The notes: generated from the letters alone by a model not told the origin. Numbered from the stretch's first letter, positions 50,586 to 59,553 are shown. The stretch is DNA of 64,000 nucleotides from Orenia marismortui DSM 5156 (GCF_000379025.1 NZ_KB900623.1:108334-172333), one strand, 5' to 3'. Numbers and translations: made by a program.

Positions 50586-52997
50586 ATGAAAGATAAAGTT
50601 TATGAAATTCAGAGTTCTAGGGTAGAAAGATTAAGGGAAAGTGTTCTCTCTAAAACTCCAGGAGTTTGTATTGAAAGAGCTAGATATATCACAGAAGCTT
50701 ATGAAGAAAATGAAGCTGCACCTATTTATTTAAAGCGAGCTAAAGCAGTAGAGAAAACTTTAGAGAGTATGAGTATTTATATTAAAGATGGGGAATTAGT
50801 AGTTGGGAATCAGGCTTCTGATGAGAGAACAGCTCCTATCTTTCCAGAGTATGCTGTAGAGTGGATGGAGAATGAAATAGAGGCAGAGGGTAATTTCGAT
50901 AAAAGAGCAGGTGACAACTTCCATTTGCCCAAGGAGCATATTGATGAGTTATTAGAACTTGTTCAATACTGGAAAGGTAAGACTTTACATGCTAAATGTT
51001 ATGAGTTGTTACCAGAAGAGGTTAAAAAGGCTTCTAAAGCAAAAGTTATTCATGGTGAAGGAAACATGACTTCTGGTGATGGTCATATTGTTCCAGACTT
51101 TGAGAAGGTTTTAAATAGAGGTCTTGAAGGTGTAATTGAAGAGGCTAAAATAGAACTTGAAAATCTTAATCTAGGTGAGCTTGATGCTATTAGAAAGAAA
51201 GCTTTCTGGGAAGGTGTTATTTTAACTAATGAAAGTATTATAAAGTTTGCAAAAAGATATTCCCAATTAGCTAAAAAGCAGGCAGAAGAAGTGGATGACT
51301 TGACAAGAAAAGAAGAACTAATAAAGATTGCTGAGATTTGTGATCGAGTTCCAGCTAAAGCTCCTCGCAATTTCTATGAAGCAGTGCAGGCGATTTGGTT
51401 TATACACTTGGTTATTCAGATTGAAAGTAATGGTCATTCAGCTTCTTTAGGTAGAGTAGATCAATATTTATATCCTTTTTATAAAAAGGATATTGAACAA
51501 GGAGCTATTACTAAAGATTTCGCAAAAGAGTTACTAGAATGTCTATGGGTAAAACTATTTTCTATTATTAAGCTAAGACCTACTTCACATGCAGGTTATG
51601 GAGCAGGTTATCCGACCTATCAAAATGTAACTATTGGTGGACAGAATGCACAAGGAAAAGATGAAACAAATGAATTGACTTATTTGATTTTAGAGAGTGT
51701 TGCTGAGATGAAGCTTACTCAACCTAACCTATCTGTTAGAGTGCATGCTAATAGTCCAGAAAGATTATTGCGTGAGGCTGCACAAGTTATTAAGACTGGT
51801 TATGGAATGCCGGCTTTGCATAATGACGAGATTATCATTCCTTCTTTGCTGGATAAGGGAGTAAGCTATGAAGATGCATATGGTTATACAATGGTAGGAT
51901 GTGTAGAAGTAGCTGTACCTGGTAAGTGGGGCTATAGATGTACTGGTATGACTTTTACTAATTTGATCAAAGCTTTAGAGTTAACCTTAAATGATGGAGT
52001 TGACCCAAGAACAGGTTATGAATTATTTAGAGGTCAAGGAAGATTGCAAGATTTCCAAAGTTTTGAGGACTTTTGGAAGGCTTGGGAGGCTCATATCGCT
52101 TATTATACAAAATTATCGGTAGTTGTTGACCATATAGCAGATGCTCAGCTTGAAGAGTTTCCAGATATGCTATGTTCTTCATTAGTAAATGATTGTATTA
52201 AGCGAGGTAAGACTGCTAAAGAAGGTGGAGCAGTTTATGATATGGTCAGTGGCTTACAGGTAGGTATTGCTAATGTAGCTAATTCCATGGCAGCTATTAA
52301 GAAGTATATCTTTGAAGAAAAGTCTTTAAAAGCCGAAGAGTTAATGGAGGCTTTAGCTAATAATTTTGCAGGGGATAAAGGTAAATTTATTCAAAAAATC
52401 CTACTTGATGCTCCTAAATATGGTAATGGTCATGATTATGTAGATCAGCTAGCAGTAGATGCTTATAAGACTTATATGAATGAGATTAATAACTATAAAA
52501 ATACTAGGTATGGTCGAGGCCCTATCGGTGGTAATTATTATATGTCGACCTCTGGAATCTCTTCTAATGTACCAATGGGAACAGTAACTGGTGCTACTCC
52601 TGATGGTCGTGAAGCTGAAAAGCCTACTGCAGAAGGTGCTTCCCCTACCCAAGGAACAGATATGAAAGGGCCAACTGGAGTTTTGAATTCTGTGACTAAA
52701 TTCCCTACAATAATGATGACTGGTGGTCAATTGCTTAATCAAAAGTTTCCTCCTGAATTATTAGAAGGCGAAGATAGGTTTGATAGATTTGTATCTTTTA
52801 TCAAAGCTTTTATCAATTTGAAAGCTTGGCATGTACAATTTAATATTGTATCTGGAGAGACACTTAGAGCAGCTCAACAGAATCCAGAAGAATATAGAGA
52901 TTTAATAGTTAGAGTAGCAGGTTATTGTGCTCAATTTGTAACTTTAGATAAGAAGACACAAGATGATATTATCTCTAGAACAGAGCAGAAGTTTTAA
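50586..52997 (+). CDS. Glycyl radical enzyme, YbiW/PflF-like (803 aa)
   Basis: A pyruvate-formate-lyase superfamily protein. The active-site Cys439 is in MVGCVEVAVPGKWGYRC and the glycyl radical Gly779 in VRVAGYCAQF. GCVE with Glu441 after the thiyl Cys is the pattern of the dehydratase/lyase branch, not of true pyruvate formate-lyase (CCVS). In E. coli the YbiW/PflF-type enzyme sits next to its activase and fructose-6-phosphate aldolase. That enzyme has been reported, as I recall, to act on 1,5-anhydroglucitol 6-phosphate. The same three-gene set occurs here, so that lyase is the leading hypothesis. I choose ATG 50586, preceded by AAGGAGGGG. Confidence 0.88.
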   Translation: MKDKVYEIQSSRVERLRESVLSKTPGVCIERARYITEAYEENEAAPIYLKRAKAVEKTLESMSIYIKDGELVVGNQASDERTAPIFPEYAVEWMENEIEAEGNFDKRAGDNFHLPKEHIDELLELVQYWKGKTLHAKCYELLPEEVKKASKAKVIHGEGNMTSGDGHIVPDFEKVLNRGLEGVIEEAKIELENLNLGELDAIRKKAFWEGVILTNESIIKFAKRYSQLAKKQAEEVDDLTRKEELIKIAEICDRVPAKAPRNFYEAVQAIWFIHLVIQIESNGHSASLGRVDQYLYPFYKKDIEQGAITKDFAKELLECLWVKLFSIIKLRPTSHAGYGAGYPTYQNVTIGGQNAQGKDETNELTYLILESVAEMKLTQPNLSVRVHANSPERLLREAAQVIKTGYGMPALHNDEIIIPSLLDKGVSYEDAYGYTMVGCVEVAVPGKWGYRCTGMTFTNLIKALELTLNDGVDPRTGYELFRGQGRLQDFQSFEDFWKAWEAHIAYYTKLSVVVDHIADAQLEEFPDMLCSSLVNDCIKRGKTAKEGGAVYDMVSGLQVGIANVANSMAAIKKYIFEEKSLKAEELMEALANNFAGDKGKFIQKILLDAPKYGNGHDYVDQLAVDAYKTYMNEINNYKNTRYGRGPIGGNYYMSTSGISSNVPMGTVTGATPDGREAEKPTAEGASPTQGTDMKGPTGVLNSVTKFPTIMMTGGQLLNQKFPPELLEGEDRFDRFVSFIKAFINLKAWHVQFNIVSGETLRAAQQNPEEYRDLIVRVAGYCAQFVTLDKKTQDDIISRTEQKF

Positions 52998-53008
52998 TTA
53001 AAGTAATC

Positions 53009-53107
53009 GGAGATAGGGGATAGGAGATAGGAGATAGGAGATAGGAGATAAGGAGATAAGGAGATAAGGAGATAAGGAGATAAGGAGATAAGGAGATAAG
53101 GAGATAT
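53009..53107. repeat. Tandem GGAGATA(A) array
   Basis: Four GGAGATA units and one GGGGATA (7 bp each) are followed by seven GGAGATAA units (8 bp) and one terminal GGAGATA, directly after the glycyl radical enzyme stop. Each unit looks like a ribosome-binding core. It is a homogenised cousin of the heptamer elements. The rest of 52998-53508 holds repeat C and heptamer element 8 and no gene. Confidence 0.93.
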
Positions 53108-53295
53108 AGGATCTTAGTAGGCATCAATCCTTAAAAAATTTATTACAATAAAGCACTATAAAACAGCATAGTTCTTAGATTATTTAATTATACAGATGAC
53201 CAACCTTATAAGAATTGATCATTTTTTTGTAGGGAATGGTCCGACCATTCCCTAGATATATTAATTTTTCATTTTGAATTAGGCTTTGATGAGCG

Positions 53296-53325
53296 TAATT
53301 GTAGCGAAGCATGAATAGGACTTGA
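53296..53325 (+). repeat. Short dispersed repeat C, copy 2
   Basis: AATTGTAGCGAAGCATGAAT matches copy 3 (inverted at 62902-62922) exactly over its 20 bases and copy 1 with few changes. Confidence 0.6.
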
Positions 53326-53359
53326 CCTCTAAATCTTATCAATCAATTGCTGTCTAATT

Positions 53360-53458
53360 GTGATAGTTTAAGTGGTGAGATATCGTCGGTTCTAGGAGCT
53401 AGGTAAATAAATTAACTTGCCACCTGTTATTAGTCACTTGTTACTGTCACTTTATACC
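53360..53458. repeat. Dispersed heptamer element 8 (chimera of two types)
   Basis: The left part has GTTCTAGGAGCTAGG (GTTAGG type). The right part, TAAATTAACTTGCCACC then TGTTATTAGTCAC and TTACTGTCACTTTATACC, is the AGTAAC type shared with elements 2 and 7. The two arms therefore do not pair over their full length. Confidence 0.65.
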
Positions 53459-53508
53459 TGCTATATTCTATTTTAAAAATTGGATATTTATAAAAAGGAG
53501 GAGATTAA

Positions 53509-54186
53509 ATGAAGCTTTTATTAGATACTGCAAATTTAGAAGAGATTAAAAAACTTGGTGATTTATATCCAATTGATGGAGTAACAACTAATCCATCAAT
53601 CATTGCCAAAGAGGGAAGAGGTTTTATTCCATTATTGCAAGAGATAAGAGCAATAATTGGTGAAGATAAGATGTTACATGCTCAAGTATTAAGTACTAGT
53701 GCAGAAGAAATGGTGGAAGAAGCAGAGTTTTTAAATGATAAGATAGGTGGAAAGTTATATATTAAAATTCCTGTTATTCCACAAGGAATTAAAGCTATGA
53801 AGATTCTGAAGGAGAAAGAAATTAAGATAACAGCTACAGCGGTTTTTACAGCACAGCAGGCATTAATGGCAGCTAGAGCTGGAGCACATTTTGTAGCTCC
53901 TTATGTTAATCGCTTAGATAATATTGCTGCTGATGGTATTAATACTGTCAAGGAGATTATTAACTTATTTGGGATTTATAATTGTGAAACTCAAGTATTA
54001 GCTGCTAGTTTCAAAAATGTAAACCAAATTCACCAGTCTACTTTAGCTGGAAGCCATGCTATTACAGCAAATCCTGATCTTATTGATAAATTGATCTATC
54101 ATCCAATGACTGAATTAGGAGTAGAAGGCTTTATTGCAGATTGGGAAGAAACTTATGGTAAAGGTAAGAAGGTTAATAATCTATAA
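53509..54186 (+). CDS. fsaA: Fructose-6-phosphate aldolase (transaldolase-like, 225 aa)
   Basis: This small class I aldolase of the FSA/TalC group has the Schiff-base Lys86 in LYIKIPVIP and conserved GVTTNPSIIAKEGR at 24-37. Gln59 (HAQV) and Tyr132 (APYVNRLD) are the residues that mark true fructose-6-phosphate aldolases; transaldolases have Glu and Phe there. It should split fructose 6-phosphate, or 1-deoxyfructose 6-phosphate, to glyceraldehyde 3-phosphate and a dihydroxyacetone or hydroxyacetone unit. It follows the glycyl radical enzyme after 511 bases of repeats. AAGGAGGAG precedes the ATG. Confidence 0.88.
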   Translation: MKLLLDTANLEEIKKLGDLYPIDGVTTNPSIIAKEGRGFIPLLQEIRAIIGEDKMLHAQVLSTSAEEMVEEAEFLNDKIGGKLYIKIPVIPQGIKAMKILKEKEIKITATAVFTAQQALMAARAGAHFVAPYVNRLDNIAADGINTVKEIINLFGIYNCETQVLAASFKNVNQIHQSTLAGSHAITANPDLIDKLIYHPMTELGVEGFIADWEETYGKGKKVNNL

Positions 54187-54240
54187 CTAAAGTATTAATT
54201 TCTTTTATTGTATATATTTTAGGTTGTTGAAAGAATATAA

Positions 54241-54365
54241 AGATATGTAGATTAATGGATGTATTGAGACATTTTTAGGTGATAGGAGTTAGGTTATAGG
54301 TGATAGTAAGGTCTTCCTACCTCCAATGTCCTAACGCCTAACTCCGAAAGTGTCGTTTTATCAAT
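54241..54365. repeat. Dispersed palindromic heptamer element 9 (inverted relative to element 11)
   Basis: Read on the minus strand it starts GATAAAACGACACTTTCGG, then AGTTAGG, CGTTAGG, ACATTGG, AGGTAGG. The return arm is CTATCAC, CTATAAC, CTAACTC, CTATCAC, ending at CTAAAAATGTCTCAATACATCC. It is nearly base for base the same as element 11. The rest of 54187-54728 is AT-rich with a hairpin at 54577. Confidence 0.85.
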
Positions 54366-54576
54366 CTAATCTCTAAATAATAAAAGCTATATAAATAATA
54401 AGTTAATTATTCAACAAGCTCGTATATATTTAAAAATAGGGGAAACCATATATAGTATATATTTATTTGCTTTTTGCTACACAAAAATTAAGTTGATTGA
54501 AAGATTAGATAAGTAAATAATATATCTTTAATATAGTTCTTAAGGTTGATAAGAGAATTATTTATTGGAGATTACT

Positions 54577-54601
54577 AAGAGCGGACATCTTGTTCGCTCT
54601 T
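54577..54601 (+). terminator. Hairpin upstream of the SorC-type gene
   Basis: AAGAGCGGAC pairs with GTTCGCTCTT with one mismatch, followed by a U-poor tail. It may end the fsaA transcript. Confidence 0.5.
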
Positions 54602-54728
54602 ATATATTTTCTTGCTTGATATTTTAAGTGTAGGAAGAATATAAACTAAGATAAATATTTGACTAGACTTTAAAATTAATTAAAAAGGGCTTATAATAAG
54701 AGTAGATTGTATTAAGGAGTGGGTCGAT

Positions 54729-55664
54729 ATGGCGAGTTATGAACCAAAATTGATGGCTAAAGTAGCTGAATTATATTATAAGAATAATATGAGTCAACAA
54801 GAGATAGCCGATAGAATTAAGATTTCTAGAGTCAAGGTCTCAAGAGTGTTAACTGCAGCTAAGAAAGAAGGAATTATTGAAGTTAAGATAAATTATCCTA
54901 AAGATAATGCTACTAGGTTAGAAAGAAAATTTGAGGAATTATTTGGCTTAAAAGAAGCGAAAATCATTGTTAATCAAGATGCTTCTGAAGAAATTTATTT
55001 TAATGAAGTAGCTAAGACTGCTGCTAAGCATGTAAGTGACAAAGTTAGTGATGGAGATGTATTAGGAGTTTCTTGGGGGAGAACTTTACGTCGGGTAACT
55101 GATTATCTAGAACCTACTAATAAAAAGGTTGATATTGTGCAATTGATAGGTAATTTAGGTTCTAATGATGTAAGTGCTAATACTATTATCCATGATTTGG
55201 CTAGAGCTTTTGGTGGAGAATATAATATGTTATCAGCACCTGCTATTGTTGATAATAAAACAATTAGAGATGCTATAATATCTGATAGAAAGATAAAAGA
55301 AATTTATGAAATGATGAATAATATAACAGTAGGTATGGTTGGAATTGGAGGCTTAAGTCCAGTATCAACCTTTATCAAATCCGGTTATTTATTAGAAGAG
55401 GATATGGAGTTGTTAAGTGAGGTTGGTGCAGTAGGTGATATATGTGCTAGATTCTTTAATATTAATGGGGAAAGGTGTAATGCTAGCTTTGATAATAGGG
55501 TGATAGGTGTTGGCTTTGAGCAACTTGCTAAGATTCCTTATTTAATTGCAGTTGTTTCTGGTTCTCAAAAAGCAGAGGCTATTTTAGGTGTGATGAGAAG
55601 CGAGTTAATAGATGTACTGATAACAGATGAAATTACTGCCTTAGCTGTCTTAGAACTGATTTAA
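54729..55664 (+). CDS. SorC/DeoR-type sugar-responsive regulator (311 aa)
   Basis: The N-terminal helix-turn-helix (NNMSQQEIADRIKISRVKVSRVLTAAK, residues 18-44) is followed by the large SorC C-terminal domain, which binds sugar phosphates (DGDVLGVSWGRTL, VQLIGNLGS, MVGIGGLSP, and GDICARFFNINGERC). Relatives include CggR and DeoR-like repressors of sugar operons. It lies 542 bases after fsaA and transcribes in the same direction, so it may regulate the aldolase/glycyl radical unit, sensing a sugar phosphate. A TATAAT is visible at 54692-54697. AAGGAGTG precedes the ATG. Confidence 0.9.
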   Translation: MASYEPKLMAKVAELYYKNNMSQQEIADRIKISRVKVSRVLTAAKKEGIIEVKINYPKDNATRLERKFEELFGLKEAKIIVNQDASEEIYFNEVAKTAAKHVSDKVSDGDVLGVSWGRTLRRVTDYLEPTNKKVDIVQLIGNLGSNDVSANTIIHDLARAFGGEYNMLSAPAIVDNKTIRDAIISDRKIKEIYEMMNNITVGMVGIGGLSPVSTFIKSGYLLEEDMELLSEVGAVGDICARFFNINGERCNASFDNRVIGVGFEQLAKIPYLIAVVSGSQKAEAILGVMRSELIDVLITDEITALAVLELI

Positions 55665-55818
55665 TTTTTGTTCTCTAATTATTTCGCGGTAGAAGATATT
55701 AACTTAAAGTCAAAAAAGTAAGTATGGATTTTTAATATAGTCTTCTTATTTATTATTAAAGTTCTTTATGCTATAATATTTGTAATTAAAGATAGTATTT
55801 ATCAAGGAGGGAATTAGA

Positions 55819-56676
55819 ATGAGAGTAGGAGAGGATAAGATTTTAATTGGTAGAAAGGTTGCCAAAGCAGTTGAAAGTGATCTTAGTAAAGAAGTAGAAA
55901 GATTGAAAGATGTTGATATAAAACCAGGTTTAACAGTAATTTTAGTGGGAGATAATCCTGCTTCAGAAATATATGTTTCTTATAAAGAGAAGGCATGTAG
56001 GAGGGTAGGAATCAACTCTACTATAATTAATTTGCCTAAAAATATTAGTGAAAGCGATCTTTTGACAGAAGTTCAGAAACTAAATGAGGATGATCAGGTA
56101 GATGGGATTTTAGTCCAATTACCTTTGCCAGATCATATAGATGATGAAAAGGTAATTGCTACTATTAGGCCAGATAAAGATGTAGATGGTTTCCATCCGA
56201 TAAATGTAGGAAAATTAATGATTAATAATAAGGGATTGCCATCTTGTACACCACGAGGAATTATGGAAATTTTAGCTAGATATAATATTGAACTTGAGGG
56301 AAAGAATGCAGTAGTTATTGGAAGAAGTAATATTGTAGGTAAACCTATGGCAACGATGTTATTACATCAGAATGCTACAGTTACTATTTGCCATAGTAGA
56401 ACTAAAAATTTAGCAGAACATACTAAAAATGCTGATATTTTAGTAGCAGCAGTAGGCAGGGAGAAGTTTGTAACTGCTGATATGGTTAAAGAAGGAGCAG
56501 TTGTAATAGATGTAGGGATGCATAGAACAGAAGAAGGGTTATGTGGTGATGTTGATTTTGAAGGAGTAAAAGATAAAGTTTCAGCAATCACTCCTGTTCC
56601 AGGAGGGGTTGGACCAATGACAATTGCTATTTTACTTAAAAATACATTGACTGCCTGCAAAGAGAGAAGGGGCTAG
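55819..56676 (+). CDS. folD: Methylenetetrahydrofolate dehydrogenase/cyclohydrolase (285 aa)
   Basis: This bifunctional enzyme interconverts methylene-, methenyl- and formyl-tetrahydrofolate. Motifs are NPASEIYVSYKEKAC (catalytic Lys), DGILVQLPLPDHID, DKDVDGFHPINVGKL, and the NADP site VVIGRSNIVGKPMATML; the end reads TPVPGGVGPMTIAILLKNT. AAGGAGGG precedes the ATG. It ends one base before xseA, so they are coupled. This folD-xseA-xseB-ispA-dxs order is the usual Firmicute one, but here it is interrupted. Confidence 0.96.
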   Translation: MRVGEDKILIGRKVAKAVESDLSKEVERLKDVDIKPGLTVILVGDNPASEIYVSYKEKACRRVGINSTIINLPKNISESDLLTEVQKLNEDDQVDGILVQLPLPDHIDDEKVIATIRPDKDVDGFHPINVGKLMINNKGLPSCTPRGIMEILARYNIELEGKNAVVIGRSNIVGKPMATMLLHQNATVTICHSRTKNLAEHTKNADILVAAVGREKFVTADMVKEGAVVIDVGMHRTEEGLCGDVDFEGVKDKVSAITPVPGGVGPMTIAILLKNTLTACKERRG

Positions 56677-56677
56677 A

Positions 56678-57901
56678 ATGTGGGAAGAAAATAATTTTTT
56701 AGATAGGGCATGGTCTGTTACTCAAGTTACCAATTATTTAAAAGAGGTTTTAGAGACTGATCCAAATCTAAGTAAAGTCACGGTTAAAGGAGAGATTTCT
56801 AATTTTCATCATCATTCTTCAGGGCATATGTACTTTACTTTAAAAGATGAGAAAACACAGATAAGTGCAGTTATGTTTAAAGGTTATAATCATAAATTAG
56901 AGTTTGAGCCTGAAGATGGGATGGCAGTTATTGCTCAAGGGAAGGTAAGTATTTATCCTGCAAGAGGACAATACCAGATTTACATACATAATTTAGAGCC
57001 AGATGGAATAGGTAGTTTACATTTGGCCTTTGAGCAATTAAAGAAAAAGTTAGATCAAGAAGGATTATTTAAAGATGAATTTAAAAAGACAATTCCAAAG
57101 ATACCTGCTAAAGTAGGGGTTATAACTTCACCAACAGGAGCAGCTATTAAGGATATTATCAGTGTAGTTAAAAGAAGATTTGCTAATATATCTTTACTGA
57201 TTGCCCCTGCTGTAGTTCAAGGTGAAAAATCAGTAGCGAGTTTAGTTAAGGGCTTAGAACTTTTAAATAAGAGTGATGTGGATGTAATTATTATTGGACG
57301 TGGTGGAGGTTCAATTGAAGATTTATGGGCTTTTAATAAAGAAGAAGTGGCAAGGTCTATTTTTAAATCTAAAGTACCTGTGATTTCAGCGGTTGGACAT
57401 GAGACAGATTTCACTATTTCTGATTTTGTAGCTGATTTAAGAGCCCCAACTCCTTCAGCAGCAGCAGAGCTAGTTGTATCTAATCGTGAAGAGATAGAAA
57501 GGTATGTGAAACGATTATATAGCAATTTAACAGTTGCTATAGAAAATAGATTAAATCGCTTAGGTGATAAGTTGAATAACTTAAAAGGGCGTAGAGCACT
57601 ACAATTGCCTAAGGATCAAATTTTGGAATATACTCAAAAGCTAGATGAATTAACACTGAACCTTCAGGATAAATTTAAGAATAACTTGAGCAAGAAAAGA
57701 GAAAAATTAGAAAGTCTAGTAAGTAATTTGAATTCTTTATCACCATTAAATACTTTGGCTAGGGGTTATAGTTTGACTAGGAAAGCTGAAGGTGGTAGAG
57801 GTATCAATTCAATTTATCAAGTTAATAAAGATGATTTAGTTGAGATTTTATTAAAGGATGGTTATTTGTTATGTAATGTAGAGAAAATTTCCGAAAAATA
57901 A
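56678..57901 (+). CDS. xseA: Exodeoxyribonuclease VII large subunit (407 aa)
   Basis: This catalytic subunit digests single-stranded DNA. The OB-fold at the N-terminus (WSVTQVTNYLKEVLE, then VTVKGEISNFHHHSSGHMYFTLKD) is followed by the nuclease domain with KVGVITSPTGAAIKDI, IIIGRGGGSIEDLWAFNKE and PVISAVGHETDFTISDFVADLRAPTPSAAAE, and a long coiled coil. It starts right after folD. Its small partner xseB lies 3.8 kb downstream instead of adjacent. Confidence 0.95.
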   Translation: MWEENNFLDRAWSVTQVTNYLKEVLETDPNLSKVTVKGEISNFHHHSSGHMYFTLKDEKTQISAVMFKGYNHKLEFEPEDGMAVIAQGKVSIYPARGQYQIYIHNLEPDGIGSLHLAFEQLKKKLDQEGLFKDEFKKTIPKIPAKVGVITSPTGAAIKDIISVVKRRFANISLLIAPAVVQGEKSVASLVKGLELLNKSDVDVIIIGRGGGSIEDLWAFNKEEVARSIFKSKVPVISAVGHETDFTISDFVADLRAPTPSAAAELVVSNREEIERYVKRLYSNLTVAIENRLNRLGDKLNNLKGRRALQLPKDQILEYTQKLDELTLNLQDKFKNNLSKKREKLESLVSNLNSLSPLNTLARGYSLTRKAEGGRGINSIYQVNKDDLVEILLKDGYLLCNVEKISEK

Positions 57902-57921
57902 ACTTTTAGAATATAGTTACT

Positions 57922-57953
57922 ATCATAGTTGTTGCTGACTATGATTATTTTTT
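57922..57953 (+). terminator. Intrinsic terminator after xseA
   Basis: ATCATAGT (57922-57929) pairs with ACTATGAT (57938-57945), then TATTTTTT. It would uncouple xseA from xseB. Confidence 0.85.
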
Positions 57954-58053
57954 AGAGCATAAAGATATAATTAAAGATAAAATGCTTCGAATGTATTAAA
58001 AAGTAATAAGATAAACTATTATTTTTGATTTTTAATTGTTGAATAATATGAGT

Positions 58054-58155
58054 ATAGTGTGACACTTTTAGGTGCTAGGAGTTAGGTTATAGGGGTTAGT
58101 AAGTTCTTCCTACCTCCTATTTTCTAACGCCAAACTCCGAAACTGTCGCTTTATC
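58054..58155. repeat. Dispersed palindromic heptamer element 10 (inverted GTTAGG type)
   Basis: TATAGTGTGACACTTTTAGG, then GTGCTAGGAGTTAGG units, with a return arm ending CCGAAACTGTCGCTTTATC. On the minus strand it matches elements 4 and 11. It stands about 140 bases upstream of the IS30 element's target repeat. Confidence 0.8.
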
Positions 58156-58273
58156 TTATATCTGTATATCCATTTGTTAAAGATATCGAATGCCATTAAG
58201 TTTTTAATTATCATACAAGCAAGAAATAAGTTTAAATAATTCTAAAACAAATAGAAAAGACTGTTTTGTTTAT

Positions 58274-59542
58274 TTTATATAATTATTTTGAAAGGTGCAT
58301 TGTATAATTAAATGCACGGATAGTTCAAAAAATAAAAAATGACACACATTAATACCTCATATATAATGTTAACTGACCAAAGCAAACATTGGAGGTATTA
58401 AATATGTGCCAAAATAATTATAACACAAAAAGTAGAAAAGGAAAACATTTAAAGTGGGAAGAGAGAAAGATAATAGAACATTTATATAATATACAAAACA
58501 AATCGAAGACAGCAATAGCAAGAGAGTTAGGGAGGCATAGGACGACAATAAGTCGAGAAATTGAAAGGGGAAAGCTTGTATTATTAAATTCAGATTACAC
58601 TAAAAGAATAGAATACGATGCTGATATAGCTCAAAACTTATATGATAACAATGCGACTGCTAAAGGAGCTAAGATTAAAATAGGAAAAGATCATCAATTA
58701 GCTGAATTCATAGAAGAAAAAATAAAAGGAAATTATTCTCCAGAGGTAATTGCAGAGATGATTAAAGAGGATGATGGGTTTGAAATTAAAATACATTGGA
58801 AGACGATATATAATTATATAGATAAAGGCATTCTGTTTATAGATAGAGAAGATTTGGTTTATGGTAGATATAAAAAGACTAATAAATCTAAACAGAAAGA
58901 AAAAGAATCAACAAAAAGGAGAAAAGAGGGAAGAAAGATATCAGATAGGCCTAAGGAAGCTGATAAAAGGTCAGAAATAGGTCATTGGGAAATGGACTTA
59001 GTAGAGGGTAGGAAAGGTAAAGATGAGCCCTTTTTATTAGTTTTAACAGAGAGATATAGTCGCAAAGAAATAATAGAACTAATACCTAATAAGACTCAAG
59101 AATCTGTAATAAAAGGATTAGATCGCGTAGAAAGAAGAATAGGAGTTAGAAAATTTAGAGACTTATTTAAAACTATAACTACAGATAATGGTAAAGAATT
59201 CTATGATTATGAAGGGATAGAAACTTCCTTTACAGGAAGTGATATCTCAAGAACTAGTCAATATTATGCTGATGCTTATTGTTCTTGGCAAAGAGGTAGT
59301 AATGAGAATTTAAATAAAATGATTAGAAGGTTTTTACCAAAAGGAAGTAGCTTTAAGAATATTAGCAGAAATGAAGTTAAAAGAATTGAGCGATGGATAA
59401 ATAATTATCCACGAAAAATGTTTGGGTTTAAGAATGCAAATTATATATTTGAAGAACAGTTAAAGGCAGCTTAAAATTTATGAGGTATTGAGTAATAAAA
59501 AACCGTGCATTTTATATTGCAATTTATATAATTATTTTGAAA
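58274..59542 (+). mobile_element. IS30-family insertion sequence with 20-bp direct repeats
   Basis: A 1229-bp element (58294-59522) lies between two identical 20-bp direct repeats (58274-58293 and 59523-59542, beginning TTTATATAATT). Imperfect terminal inverted repeats share AAATGCACGG (left, near 58310) and CCGTGCATTT (right, near 59503-59512). It carries one intact transposase. Long target duplications are rare but known in some IS30 relatives. It is inserted just ahead of the glycine riboswitch promoter. Confidence 0.85.
58404..59474 (+). CDS. IS30-family transposase (356 aa)
   Basis: The N-terminal helix-turn-helix is HLKWEERKIIEHLYNIQNKS then KTAIARELGRHRTTISREIE. A DDE integrase core follows, with Asp in GHWEMDLVEG, Asp in TTDNGKEF and Glu in RGSNENLNKMIRRFLPKGS, all in place, so the gene looks intact and probably active. 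I choose ATG 58404, preceded by GGAGG; an in-frame TTG at 58389 overlaps the ribosome site. It is Lys-rich like its host genome, so it shows no strong composition bias. Confidence 0.95.
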   Translation: MCQNNYNTKSRKGKHLKWEERKIIEHLYNIQNKSKTAIARELGRHRTTISREIERGKLVLLNSDYTKRIEYDADIAQNLYDNNATAKGAKIKIGKDHQLAEFIEEKIKGNYSPEVIAEMIKEDDGFEIKIHWKTIYNYIDKGILFIDREDLVYGRYKKTNKSKQKEKESTKRRKEGRKISDRPKEADKRSEIGHWEMDLVEGRKGKDEPFLLVLTERYSRKEIIELIPNKTQESVIKGLDRVERRIGVRKFRDLFKTITTDNGKEFYDYEGIETSFTGSDISRTSQYYADAYCSWQRGSNENLNKMIRRFLPKGSSFKNISRNEVKRIERWINNYPRKMFGFKNANYIFEEQLKAA

Positions 59543-59553
59543 AAAATAAATAC

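Noticed and set aside
50586-52997. True pyruvate formate-lyase
   Set aside because: The active site has a single Cys in GCVE instead of the CC pair of pyruvate formate-lyase.
53009-53107. Tandem array as a CRISPR
   Set aside because: Units are 7-8 bp with no spacers and no cas gene nearby; it is a simple slippage array.
53509-54186. Transaldolase
   Set aside because: Gln59 and Tyr132 are fructose-6-phosphate aldolase residues; transaldolase has Glu and Phe.
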